The translations under genes were made by a program, and so were the position numbers. A DNA stretch of 64,000 bases, taken from the NCBI GenBank assembly GCA_963714455.1, contig CAVQON010000013.1:62001-126000 (forward strand), written 5' to 3'. Positions 32,426-41,800 of the stretch are shown one piece after another. Under the pieces are notes generated by a model. That model was not told where the DNA came from. It saw only the letters and a list, made by a program, of their open reading frames with translations, and made no database searches. Numbering within the stretch: position 1 is the first letter of the stretch; each line of letters opens with the position of its first letter. Origin of the DNA: CAVQGZ01 sp963714455. GTDB lineage: Bacteria; Actinomycetota; Actinomycetes; Jiangellales; Jiangellaceae.

Positions 32426-33637
32426 ATGACTTTGTCACATGGTGATAGAGAGTTGCCGGCGGCGGCGGGCAAGCCCTGGTCCAGGGTCAGCCCTGCCCTG
32501 GCTGCGGTGCTTCGCCCTGCTGTGCCCAGCACAGTCGACGCCATGGTCGCCGCGATCACCGCGAGCCAGCCGGAGTACCGCGGCGGTGTCTCCCGCCCGT
32601 TCGCTGTGGCCCTGCGCCGAGGTGTGGAGATCGCCCTGGGCCGGTGGCTCGACCTGTTCGGCACCGACGAACCAGCGCTGGCCGGGTCCGCACGCGGGGT
32701 CTACGAGCGGGTCGGTACCGGCGAGCGGGTGGAGGGCCGGAGCCTGGAGGCCTTGCTTGCTGCCTATCGGACCGGCGCCAGGGTTGCCTGGGCGCAGATG
32801 GCTGCGGCGGCGACCGAGGCCGGGGTTGGTACCGACGACCTGGTCGTCCTCGCCGAAGCCATCTTCGTCTACATCGATGAGCTGTCGGCGTCCTCGGTCG
32901 AGGGATACGCGAGCGAGCAGGCGGCGCAGGCTGGGTACCGCGACGTGGTGCGGTCGCGCCTGGCCGAGCTGATCATCGATGGTGAGTCGGCCCGGCAGCC
33001 CGACGTGGTGCGGCAGCTGGCCGACGCCTCGGCCTGGGCGATCCCGCAGCGCCTCGCGGTGGCCGTCATCCCGCGCCCGGAGAAGTCGGAGGGGCGACGG
33101 CTGCCCCCGGCTCCCCCCGACGCGCTGCTGCTGGAGCGAGGGCCCGACATCCTGGCCATCGTCCCCGACCCGTCGGGGCCGGGCCGGCGCGACCGGCTCA
33201 CCTCAGGTCTGGGTGACGCGGAGGTGTATGTGGGGACCGTCCGCCCCCCGCACGAAGCCGCGCTGTCACTGGCGCACGCGCGACGCGTTCGGCGCCTGGT
33301 GCAGGCGGGCATCGTTGCATCCAGTCCCGTGGTGGTCGCAGCGGACTGGCTGCCCGAGCTCGTGGTGGCTGCCGACGAGGGACTGCTGGGCGAGCTGACG
33401 TCCCGGGCACTCGAACCGCTGCAGACGGTTCCGGACGTGCGTCGTGTCGTGCTGCGCGCGACGCTGCGCAGCTGGCTTGATCACCACGGCGACCGGCAGG
33501 CCGTGGCGGACGAGCTCGTCGTTCACCCGCAGACGGTGAGCTACCGCCTTGCTCGCCTCCGCGAGCTGTTCGGGCCCGCCCTCGACGACCCACGGTCCCG
33601 CCTGGCCCTACGTCTGGCGTTGATCGCCGAGGCGTAG
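32426..33637 (+). CDS. PucR-type helix-turn-helix transcriptional regulator
   Basis: This 403-aa regulator has a C-terminal PucR/CdaR-type HTH. LRATLRSWLDHHGDRQAVADEL is followed by the recognition segment VHPQTVSYRLARLRELFG. The N-terminal RsbRD-like helical region (GVEIALGRWLDLFG, VYERVGTGERVEGRSLEALLAAYR) and the central GGDEF-related domain (DILAIVPDP, ALSLAHARR) follow the usual order. Members typically activate catabolic or secondary-metabolite genes in response to an unidentified ligand. The divergent small gene at 32364 is the only close candidate target. Confidence 0.85.
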   Translation: MTLSHGDRELPAAAGKPWSRVSPALAAVLRPAVPSTVDAMVAAITASQPEYRGGVSRPFAVALRRGVEIALGRWLDLFGTDEPALAGSARGVYERVGTGERVEGRSLEALLAAYRTGARVAWAQMAAAATEAGVGTDDLVVLAEAIFVYIDELSASSVEGYASEQAAQAGYRDVVRSRLAELIIDGESARQPDVVRQLADASAWAIPQRLAVAVIPRPEKSEGRRLPPAPPDALLLERGPDILAIVPDPSGPGRRDRLTSGLGDAEVYVGTVRPPHEAALSLAHARRVRRLVQAGIVASSPVVVAADWLPELVVAADEGLLGELTSRALEPLQTVPDVRRVVLRATLRSWLDHHGDRQAVADELVVHPQTVSYRLARLRELFGPALDDPRSRLALRLALIAEA

Positions 33638-33701
33638 GCGCCCCACTGGCTGAGTCGAGCGCCGGACAGGTCCGGCAGCAGCAGGCAATCCGCCCTGCGT
33701 C

Positions 33702-34229
33702 CTACGTGAGCTCCTCGGGCAGCAGCGTGCCCACCCAGGCGTCGCGCCATGCGCCCCGCTGCTCGACAGCGCGGCGCACGGTTCCGTCGAGGCGCATGCC
33801 GATCTTCTGCGCCACCCGCCACGACGCCTCGTTGTCGACGAATGCCTTCCACCGGATGTGGTCGACGCCGTGCCCGAACGCCGTCATCACGGCGAGGCGG
33901 GCGGCCCGAGTCGTCCAGCCCTGCCCCCGAGCCGCCGGCCCCATCCAGTAGCCGATCTCGGCGTCGCCGCCGAGGTCGACGCCCACCATGCCGTGGAGCA
34001 GACGGTCGGTCGGGTCGCGCACGCCCCACGTGGCCATGCGGTTCTGCTCCCACCCCGGTGTGACAAGGTCGCTGATGAACCACTCCGCGTCGCTGCGGTG
34101 GTAGGGCGACGGAACCGTCGTCCACCGTTGGACGTCCGGGTCTTGGCACAGGTCGGTGATGCGGTCGACGTCGTCGTCGGTCGGCACCGCGAGCAGCACG
34201 ACGCCGTCGGTGAGGTCGAACGGCGTCAT
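33702..34229 (-). CDS. RimJ/RimL-type GNAT acetyltransferase
   Basis: This 175-aa protein follows the RimJ/RimL layout: an N-terminal acceptor region (VPTDDDVDRITDLCQDPDVQRWTTVPSPY), strands around GMVGVDLGGDAEIGYWMGP, the acetyl-CoA-binding ARGQGWTTRAARLAVM and the terminal FVDNEASWRVAQKIGMRLDG pattern. It probably N-acetylates a protein terminus or a small amine; the acceptor cannot be inferred. A TAGGGT element 6 nt before the ATG at 34229 supports this start. Confidence 0.85.
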   Translation of the reverse strand: MTPFDLTDGVVLLAVPTDDDVDRITDLCQDPDVQRWTTVPSPYHRSDAEWFISDLVTPGWEQNRMATWGVRDPTDRLLHGMVGVDLGGDAEIGYWMGPAARGQGWTTRAARLAVMTAFGHGVDHIRWKAFVDNEASWRVAQKIGMRLDGTVRRAVEQRGAWRDAWVGTLLPEELT

Positions 34230-34235
34230 GCGACG

Positions 34236-34241
34236 ACCCTA
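34236..34241 (-). promoter_or_regulatory. -10 element TAGGGT, leaderless promoter
   Basis: On the minus strand TAGGGT is followed by 6 nt and the acetyltransferase ATG at 34229. Confidence 0.4.
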
Positions 34242-34271
34242 GGTGAGCCCGCCAGGTGATTCGATAGGGGC

Positions 34272-35411
34272 ATGGCAGAAGGGTCCAGCGACTGGTTCCG
34301 GCGACAGTTCGCGGCGAAGTTCGACGAGCAGGCCGACAAGATCGGCCGGTTCAACCTGGCGATCTTCGGCAAGACCGGCGTCGGCAAGAGCACGTTGATC
34401 AACGCGATCTTCGGCGAAGACCTGGCCGAGACCGGCATCGGCGAACCGGTGACCCGTGACAGCCACCTGTACATGCACCACTCGGGGCACTTCGGCGTTC
34501 TCGACACGCGTGGGCTGGAGATCGGGCAGGACAACGACGAGATCCTCGCCGACCTCCAGCGCTACGTCCGTGAGATGCGTCGCCTCGACCTGAAAGACCA
34601 GGTGCATGTCGCCTGGTACTGCGTGCGGGCGAGCGACCGCCGGTTCGAGGAGACCGAGGCGCAGTTCATCCGTGCCCTCGACCAGCTCGGCCTGCCCGTC
34701 CTGCTCGTGATGACCCAGGTGCCCCAGCGCAAGGGCGACTACCACCCCGACGCGGTGCGCCTGGCCGACGAGATCACCGCGATGGACCTGCCGATCACCG
34801 GTGGTGTCCCGTTCATGACGTACGCCAAGTCCGACGACTTTGCCGGCTTCGAGCCCCACGGGCTGCAGGACGTCCTCGATGCCACCTTTCAGGTCGCTCC
34901 CCAGGGGGTTCAGCAGGCCCTGGTAGCCGCGCAGCAGATCGACTTCAGCCGCAAGCGAGCCGAGGCCAAGCGGGCGATCGACATCGCGTCGACGGCGGCG
35001 GCAGCAGCGGGGGCCACGCCCATCCCGTTCAGCGACGCGGCAATCCTGGTGCCCATCCAGCTCACGATGATGGCGAGCATCTCCCACATCTACGACATCA
35101 ACCTCGATCGCGCCGTCACCGCGTCACTGGCCGCGACCGCCGCGGCCACGACCGCCGGGCGTACCGCCGTGGCGAACCTGCTCAAGTTCGTCCCCGGCAT
35201 GGGCAGCCTCGTCGGCGGGGCGATCAGCGCCGGGGTCGCGTCAGGGTTCACCTGGGCGATGGGTCAGGCATGGACCGTCGTGTGCCTGCGCCTCGCCAAG
35301 GGCGGACTCGTCGGCGTGGACGGAGCGCTGGACAGCGACGCGATTCGCACGCTCTTCATGAGCGAGTTCAAGGACTCCGCCCGCAAGCGACTGACGGGCG
35401 CAGGGGAGTAG
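34272..35411 (+). CDS. Era-like GTPase with DUF697-type C-terminal membrane-associated domain
   Basis: This 379-aa GTPase has G1 GKTGVGKSTLINAIFG, G3 VLDTRGLEIG and a G4-like VMTQVP. The nucleotide domain ends near residue 200. The C-terminal region (ASTAAAAAGATPIPFSDAAILVPIQLTMMASI, then LLKFVPGMGSLVGGAISAGVASG) is the hydrophobic DUF697-like helical hairpin found in YcjX/YcjF-type GTPases and in interferon-GTPase-like proteins, suggesting membrane association. The cellular role is unknown. The ATG at 34272 lies 42 nt from the divergent acetyltransferase start. Confidence 0.85.
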   Translation: MAEGSSDWFRRQFAAKFDEQADKIGRFNLAIFGKTGVGKSTLINAIFGEDLAETGIGEPVTRDSHLYMHHSGHFGVLDTRGLEIGQDNDEILADLQRYVREMRRLDLKDQVHVAWYCVRASDRRFEETEAQFIRALDQLGLPVLLVMTQVPQRKGDYHPDAVRLADEITAMDLPITGGVPFMTYAKSDDFAGFEPHGLQDVLDATFQVAPQGVQQALVAAQQIDFSRKRAEAKRAIDIASTAAAAAGATPIPFSDAAILVPIQLTMMASISHIYDINLDRAVTASLAATAAATTAGRTAVANLLKFVPGMGSLVGGAISAGVASGFTWAMGQAWTVVCLRLAKGGLVGVDGALDSDAIRTLFMSEFKDSARKRLTGAGE

Positions 35412-35451
35412 CGCATCGCTCCCGCGCTCAACGTCGCCGAGGTGGCTAGCC

Positions 35452-35571
35452 CCATGCGACAAGCGGACTCTGGCCTGTCGGAAGAACGTCGACCTGCTGC
35501 GGGATCGGCTGCTGCTCGACGTGGCGATCCACGGCATCGTCGAGGCGGTTCGCTCGGGACGCGACGAGTGA
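35452..35571 (+). pseudogene. Remnant of an antitoxin preceding a VapC remnant
   Basis: The frame ending at TGA 35571 reads NVDLLRDRLLLDVAIHGIVE followed by AVRSGRDE, which resembles the C-terminal helix of small VapB/antitoxin proteins. No start codon or N-terminal DNA-binding domain remains. Its stop overlaps the GTG of the following PIN fragment (GAGTGATC), the normal layout of a vapBC pair. Confidence 0.5.
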
Positions 35572-35774
35572 TCGTCGTCGACGCCTCGGTGGCGTACGGA
35601 GCTCTCTCCGGTCACCCCGGGTGTCGCGGCGCGGTCGAGGATCGGCGTCTCGTCGCACCCTTCCTCATCGACCCTTGGCGGCGACTGGCCGCAGCCCCTG
35701 ATGTGCGGTGCCGCATCGAGCTCGTACCCGGCTGGCTATCGCCGTCGCGCCGAACCCGTACGACGACTGGCTGA
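35568..35774 (+). pseudogene. VapC PIN-domain toxin with internal deletion
   Basis: From GTG 35568 the product starts exactly like a VapC (VIVVDASVAYGALSGHPG, then RRLVAPFLID) with the first catalytic Asp. It then jumps straight to RLAAAPDVRCRIELV, the usual VapC C-terminus. About 80 central residues carrying the other acidic active-site residues are missing, yet the frame is retained. It cannot be an active RNase. Confidence 0.65.
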
Positions 35775-35906
35775 GTCCGCCGTCGGTGCCTCACTGCGAC
35801 CCTTGACGCTCGTCGGTCGACTGCGCCCCTGGACCGCACACCCTGACGGGAGTAGTCAGGAGACTGACGAGCGAGATCCCGCTCGCGCGCAGTCTGGAGG
35901 TGGCAC

Positions 35907-36650
35907 GTGGACGTGTCAGTCGTGGAGGTTGCATCGGGAGTGTGGCAAGCGCGCGCTCAGCACGTCTGCTGGGTTCTGGTCGTCGACGGGGACGGGGTCA
36001 CCCTCGTCGACACGGGCTATCCCGGAGACAAGGATCGGGTGATCGCGTCACTGGCGACGATCGGGCGAAGGCCCGCGGACGTCGATGCCGTCGTGTTGAC
36101 CCACGCTCATCCCGACCACCTCGGCAGCGCGGAGTACTTCCGGTCTCAGGTGGGCAAGCCGGTGTGGGTGCACGAGCAGGAGAAGGCCAACGCCACTGGT
36201 GAGCACGTCGAGCAGGTGTCGGTCGCGACGTTGCTGAAGATGGCATGGCGCCCCAGCGTCCTGGTCTGGTTCGTGCAGGTGGGTGCCGGGTTGAAGGCAG
36301 CGACGGTGCAGAGGCTCGGCGCGGTGCAGACCTACGCCGAAAGCAGGGTGGACGTCCCTGGCCACCCGGTGCCGGTGCCCACACCAGGCCACACCTCCGG
36401 ACACGCGGCGCTGCATCTGCCCGATCGGGGGGTTCTGGTGGCCGGGGATGCGTTGATGACCGAGCACGCACTGGCCACCTCATCCGGCCCGCAGCTGCTC
36501 CCAGACTTCTTCAACACCGACACGACCCAGGCTCGGGCGTCGCTGGAGTCACTGCGCCCACTGGATGCCGACGTCGTCATCCCCGGTCACGGCCCCGCCT
36601 TCCAGGGCACCCCGAACCAGGCCGTCGACCTGGCGCTCAGGCACACGTAG
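35907..36650 (+). CDS. MBL-fold metallo-hydrolase
   Basis: This 247-aa metallo-beta-lactamase-fold protein carries THAHPDHLG (HxHxDH), LVDTGYPGD before it, PTPGHTSGHAALHLP and VAGDALMTEH as metal-ligand segments, and IPGHGPAF near the end. All zinc ligands of a glyoxalase-II-like centre are present. The middle segment (VATLLKMAWRPSVLVWFVQVG) is unusually hydrophobic and may form a lid. The GTG at 35907 has GGAGGTGG upstream. It is unrelated in sequence detail to the MBL gene at 134-853, and its substrate is unknown. Confidence 0.85.
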   Translation: MDVSVVEVASGVWQARAQHVCWVLVVDGDGVTLVDTGYPGDKDRVIASLATIGRRPADVDAVVLTHAHPDHLGSAEYFRSQVGKPVWVHEQEKANATGEHVEQVSVATLLKMAWRPSVLVWFVQVGAGLKAATVQRLGAVQTYAESRVDVPGHPVPVPTPGHTSGHAALHLPDRGVLVAGDALMTEHALATSSGPQLLPDFFNTDTTQARASLESLRPLDADVVIPGHGPAFQGTPNQAVDLALRHT

Positions 36651-36659
36651 GCACGGCAC

Positions 36660-36690
36660 GGCACCGACACCAACACCAACACCAACCTCG
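36660..36690 (+). repeat. Short ACC-AAC tandem repeat
   Basis: A run of ACCAAC hexamers with a degenerate GCACG tract before it lies between the MBL and HEAT-repeat genes. Low-complexity sequence; no function seen. Confidence 0.5.
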
Positions 36691-36720
36691 GGTGGTGCAG
36701 CCAACATTGGTGGCAGCGAC

Positions 36721-38277
36721 GTGTGGGTGGATGCTGGTTCGGTGACGCGCGGCCCGGTTCCTCAGCAGGCGTACGACGCGACCGCGCTCAACGGCACGGC
36801 GATCGACGTCGGGGCCCGGATCGCGTGGGTCACGCGCACGGCCCGGCTGCTGGCCGGCGCCGGCAACCTGCGGGAGTTCGCGGCGGCGGTAGGCAGCAAC
36901 CCGACTCGCCTTCACCGCCTGGAGACAGCGCGGCTGCGCGACGGTGCACTCGTCGATGCCTACGAGCACGTTCTGGGTCTGCCGGTCGGGTCGTTGCGCG
37001 GCCCCGTCGACATCGTCTGCCGGACGTTTCCTCATGAGGCGCCGGCGGACAAGGACCCCGGCGGCAGGGTCACCACGGTTCGGGACCTCTCGCAGGTCAC
37101 GGACCGTATCCGGGGCATCCTCGGGGATGCCCGCCCCGGTCGCGTCGTGTCGGCGGGGGACTGGCTCACGTGGGCACGGGCACTGTCGTCGTCCCGCGGC
37201 ATCGGGCTCCCGGAGTCGATCGCGTTGCCCATGATCGATGCACTCATCGGGGAGATGAACCGGTCGGTCGGTGCTGCCTACCCCGCGCGCTATGAGGCGT
37301 TGTCGTTGCTGCGCTGCAGCGGCTACGGCCATCTGGTCGTCGAGGCTGCGCGGGAGCGGCTTGTCGAGCCCCGCCCGCAGGTCATCTTCGACATGATGAG
37401 TGCGGTCGGTGAGGCTGCTTCTGCCGATGCTGTGGGCTGGTGCCTGGACCTGCTGGACGACCCGCGCACCCGTGTCGTGCGTGGCGCCGCTGTGGCGCTG
37501 GAGAACATGGGTGCCATCGCGGCGGACCGTTCTGGCTACTGGGGGTCGGTGGTGGACCGTCTGGTCGACAGCTATTGCCGTCGCGAGTCGGGCAGCCCTG
37601 AGTGGGAGACGTTGTCACACCTGCTGCGCCTGGCACCTACGACGGTGATGGCGCCGCAGATCCAGCGGCTGACCACCCCGCTCGCTCCGGCCGGCAAGAT
37701 CAAGGACTACTCGCGGTCGAAGGCCAACCGGTACTGGAGCACCTGCGAGCGAGAAGCCGAACGCATCAGCGAGGACGCCTCGCTGGGCAGCCAACCGATG
37801 CTGACTCGACTGCTCTACGACATCGCGGTCAGCCCGCACGAGACCCGCGCCGTCACCTCGTACATGCTGCTGAGTGCCCTGCCGCGCCTGGTTCCCCCGG
37901 TCGCCGACGCGATCGCCGCCATCTCCGTTGCCCTGGAGGGTCAGGGGGTCCAGGACGCGGTCGTCGCCGCGCGGGCGGCACGCCGCGTCGGCGACAGCCG
38001 GTGGGACGTCTTGCCCGCGCGAGTCCGTGCCTGGGCCGACGCGGGCGACGCCGACCGGCGGATCGGTTCGCTCATGCTGGCGGGCAACGCCGCAGTCACG
38101 CTTGCCGACGCCACCTACTTGCGGGCCATGGATCTTCCCGGTACTCGCGAGGCGGCGGTCTACGCACTCGGCATGGGTGCGCACCCGATGCTCACCCCAC
38201 TCTCGGCAGACCCGCGGGACGACGTCGCCGGCGCAGCCCGCTGGTGGCTGCGCGAGGGACACCGGGTGACCTCGTAG
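36721..38277 (+). CDS. XRE-type HTH protein with HEAT-like helical repeats
   Basis: This protein of about 518 aa combines two parts. Residues 25-75 form an XRE-like helix-turn-helix (ARLLAGAGNLREFAAAVGSN, then PTRLHRLETARLRDGALVDAYEHVLGLP). The remaining 440 residues are a run of paired helices with HEAT-like spacing (YEALSLLRCSGYGHLVVEAA, VGEAASADAVGWCLDLLDDP, TRVVRGAAVALENMGAIAAD, ending in DDVAGAARWWLREG). No enzyme motif is visible. Such proteins may be scaffold-type regulators or sensors. The GTG at 36721 has a weak GGTGG upstream; the start could also be 36742. A strong hairpin follows the gene. Confidence 0.6.
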   Translation: MWVDAGSVTRGPVPQQAYDATALNGTAIDVGARIAWVTRTARLLAGAGNLREFAAAVGSNPTRLHRLETARLRDGALVDAYEHVLGLPVGSLRGPVDIVCRTFPHEAPADKDPGGRVTTVRDLSQVTDRIRGILGDARPGRVVSAGDWLTWARALSSSRGIGLPESIALPMIDALIGEMNRSVGAAYPARYEALSLLRCSGYGHLVVEAARERLVEPRPQVIFDMMSAVGEAASADAVGWCLDLLDDPRTRVVRGAAVALENMGAIAADRSGYWGSVVDRLVDSYCRRESGSPEWETLSHLLRLAPTTVMAPQIQRLTTPLAPAGKIKDYSRSKANRYWSTCEREAERISEDASLGSQPMLTRLLYDIAVSPHETRAVTSYMLLSALPRLVPPVADAIAAISVALEGQGVQDAVVAARAARRVGDSRWDVLPARVRAWADAGDADRRIGSLMLAGNAAVTLADATYLRAMDLPGTREAAVYALGMGAHPMLTPLSADPRDDVAGAARWWLREGHRVTS

Positions 38278-38421
38278 CTCGAACCGACTGTTTCAGGCAA
38301 CCTGTCGGCTGCAACATTCAGTTCCGGGTGAGCCCCCGGGTGTCACAATCCGACTGCGGCAGAGGTGAGGGGGGCCACCAAGGCAGGACGCAGGCCGTCG
38401 CGGCCATGATGACTGTGCCGT

Positions 38422-38467
38422 TGCTGCTGGCGCCGGGGGCGGGGACTCGCTCCCGGCGCCAGCAGCA
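38422..38467. terminator. Strong hairpin between convergent genes
   Basis: TGCTGCTGGCGCCGGG (38422-38437) pairs perfectly over 16 bp with 38452-38467 around a 14-nt loop. It sits in the 247-bp gap between the HEAT-repeat gene and the convergent monooxygenase-like gene. Position and stability fit a bidirectional terminator, although no T-run follows. Confidence 0.65.
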
Positions 38468-38524
38468 GTTCTCGTCGGCGGGTTGCGTGAACACGTCGCC
38501 CGTACCTGCGTCGAGGTACCCGCG

Positions 38525-38830
38525 TCAGGCGTGCTGGACGACCTCGAACGACCAGATGGACGACCCGGTCGCGGTCGGACCCTGACCTGTCGGGCGCTGC
38601 CCGTGGCCGCGCTCGAAGTCCTGGGAGCCCAGCCACCCCTCGTAGTCGGCCCGGCTGGCCCATCGCGTGTAGACGAGGTAGTCGTCGGTGCCTTCGACCG
38701 GGCGCAGCAGCTCGAACCGCTCGAACCCGGGGGAGCTCTCGACGGAGCCGGCACGCCCGGCGAAGCGCTGCTCCAGGGTCTCTCGGGCACCGGCGGGCAC
38801 GGTCAGGACGTTGATCGTCACGTACGACAT
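38525..38830 (-). CDS. Antibiotic-biosynthesis-monooxygenase (ABM) domain protein
   Basis: This 101-aa protein forms a dimeric ferredoxin-like barrel: MSYVTINVLTVPAGARETLEQRF, then the loop SSPGFERFELLRPVEG, the strand DDYLVYTRWASRADYEGWL and the helix SQDFERGHG. This is the ABM family, which includes heme-degrading enzymes of the MhuD/IsdG type and small quinone monooxygenases. The SPGFERFELL pattern leans to the heme-oxygenase-like members. The ATG at 38830 is preferred to 38848. It is divergent from the helicase gene. Confidence 0.8.
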   Translation of the reverse strand: MSYVTINVLTVPAGARETLEQRFAGRAGSVESSPGFERFELLRPVEGTDDYLVYTRWASRADYEGWLGSQDFERGHGQRPTGQGPTATGSSIWSFEVVQHA

Positions 38831-38863
38831 GGCCCCATCATGCGTCACCTAACCTGGACGGTC

Positions 38864-41800
38864 ATGCCCCCGGTGCCCCCTGCGCTCGCCATCCCGGCCG
38901 AGCTACCGATCGCGGCCCGGGCCGACGACATCGCCGCGGCCATGCGCGCGAACCAGGTCGTCGTCGTCGCCGGGGAGACGGGGTCGGGCAAGACCACCCA
39001 GCTGCCGAAGATCGCGCTGTCACTCCTGGGGGAGCGCGGCCGCATCGCGCACACCCAGCCCCGCCGCCTGGCGGCGCGCACGGTCGCCGACCGCATCGCC
39101 GACGAGATGGGCACCGAACCGGGTGACGTCGTGGGGAGTCGGGTGCGCTTCTCCGACCGCACGTCGAGGCAGACGCGCATCACGCTGATGACCGACGGCA
39201 TCCTGCTCGCCGAGATCTCCCGCGACCGGCTGCTGCGTCGCTACGACACGATCATCATCGACGAGGCGCACGAACGCAGCCTCACCATCGACTTCCTCCT
39301 GGGCTACCTCGCCGAGATCCTGCCGCGTCGGGGTGACCTGCGCGTCGTCATCACCTCGGCCACCATCGACCCACAGCGATTCGCCGACCACTTCACACCG
39401 GTGGTCGGCGTCCCGGTACCGGTGATCGAGGTCTCCGGACGCACCTACCCCGTGCAGGTGCGCTACCGACCGTTCGGGCCGGGCCACGACCCTGCCGAGG
39501 TCGAGCGCGACCAGGTCCAGGCGATCATCGACGCCGTAGACGAGCTCGCCAGCGAGGCCATGGGCGACGTGCTCGTCTTCCTGTCCGGCGAGCGCGAGAT
39601 CCGCGACACCGCCGACGCGCTGCGCGAGCACCTGTCGTCGTCCACCGACGTGCTGCCGCTGTACGCGCGGCTCTCGAACGCCGAGCAGCTACGGGTGTTC
39701 GCCCCGCACGGCGGGCGGCGCGTGGTGCTGGCCACCAACGTCGCCGAGACGTCGCTGACGGTCCCGGGCATCCGCTACGTCGTGGACGCGGGGACCGCGC
39801 GCATCTCCCGCTACAGCATGCGCACGAAGGTGCAGCGCCTGCCGATCGAGCCGGTGTCGCAGGCGTCCGCCGACCAGCGCAAGGGGCGGTGCGGCCGGGT
39901 GGCGGACGGCATCTGCATCCGCCTCTACACCGAGCAGGACTACACCGACCGGCCGCGCTTCACCGACCCGGAGATCCTGCGCACCAACCTCGCGGCCGTC
40001 ATCCTGCAGATGGCGGCGCTCGGGCTGGGCGACCTCGAAGCCTTCCCGTTCGTCGACCCGCCCGACCGGCGCAACCTGCGCGACGGCATCGGCCTGCTCG
40101 ACGAGCTCGGTGCGCTGGAGCACGCCACGCAGGCGACCAGCCTCACGCCAGTCGGACGCCGTCTGTCCCGGCTGCCGGTCGATCCTCGCCTCGGGCGCAT
40201 GGTGCTGGAGGCCGACCGCCTCGGATGCGTGCAAGAGGTGCTGGTGATCGCCGCGGCACTCTCGATCCAGGACCCACGGGAACGCCCGGTCGACGCCCGG
40301 GACGCCGCTGCGCTGTCCCACCGCCGTTTCGCCGACCCGACGTCGGACCTGATCGGCTACCTCAACCTGTGGGCCTACCTGCAGGACAAGCAGCGCGAGC
40401 TGTCGGGCAGCAAGTTCCGCCGGATGTGTCGGGACGAGTACCTGCACTTCTTGCGGATCAGGGAGTGGCAAGACCTCGTGACCCAGCTTCGCCGCGCTTG
40501 CCGCGAGCTGGGGATCGAGGTGCCGGCCCGGCCCAACCTGAGCCCCGAGGCCGGGCAGCGGGCCGACCCGGACCGGGTGCACCAAGCGGTGCTGGCCGGG
40601 CTGCTCAGCCACCTGGGCATGTGGGACGAGGAGAAGCGCGACTTCACCGGTGCACGCAACGCCAGGTTCGCGATCAACCCGGGGTCTGCTCTGGCGAAGA
40701 AGCCTCCGCGCTGGGTGATGGCCGGCGAGCTCGTGGAGACGACCCGGGTGTGGGCGCGTGACGTCGCCCGCATCGACCCGGCGTGGGTCGAGGCGGTGGC
40801 GCCGGCCCACCTGCTGGTGCGCTCCTACTCCGAGCCGCGGTGGGATGCCCGCCGCGGAAGTGTCATGGCTACCGAGAAGGTGACGCTGTACGGCATCCCC
40901 GTCGTGGCCGCTCGCACCGTCGGCTACGCGCGCGTCGACCCCGTGCTGGCTCGTGAGCTGTTCATCCGGCACGCACTGGTCGAGGGGGACTGGCGCACCC
41001 GACACCACTTCTTCCACGAGAACCGCGCCCGCCTGGCCGAGATCGCCGATCTGGAGGACCGCACCCGCCGCCGCGACGTCGCCCTCGACGACGATGGCCT
41101 GTTCGCCCTCTACGACGAGCGGTTGCCGACGAGCGTCGTGTCGGCCCGACACTTCGACTCGTGGTGGAAGAAGCGTCGCCAGCGTGATCCCGACCTGCTC
41201 ACCTTCTCGACCGAGCAGCTGACCCGTCCGGACACGGCGGGGTCCGACGCCGGCGACTTCCCCGACTCGTGGACCGTCGACGACCTGACCTTCGCCGTCG
41301 ACTACCGGTTCGAGCCCGGTACCGACGCCGACGGCCTGACGGTCACCGTTCCGCTCACGGTGCTCAACCGGCTGGACGCCGACGCGTTCACCTGGCAGGT
41401 GCCCGGGTTTCGGGCCGAGCTCGTCCAGGCGATGCTGCGGGCGATGCCCAAGGCGCTGCGGCGTTCGTTCGTGCCCGCCCCCGACTACGCCGCAGCCGTC
41501 ACCGAGCGGCTCAGCGAGCCCGCCGGTCGGCTCGCGGTTGCCGTCGCCGAGCAGCTCACCCGCTTCGGTGGCCCGGTGGTGGCCGAGTCCGACATCGACC
41601 TGGGCAAGGTGCCGCCGTTCCTGCTCGTCCGGGTCGCGGTGGTCGACGACTCGAACCGTGTCGTCGGCAGCAGCCGTGACTTGTCGGCGTTGCAGCGAAC
41701 GCTCGCCCCGCGTACCGCCAAGGCGGTGGCCGATGCTGCGCCGAGCATCGAGCGCGTCGGGCTGACCGGCTGGACCGTCGGGACCATCCCGCACACCGTC

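Noticed and set aside
36660..36690. Possible CRISPR-like repeat
   Set aside because: The repeat unit is only 6 bp, contiguous and without spacers.
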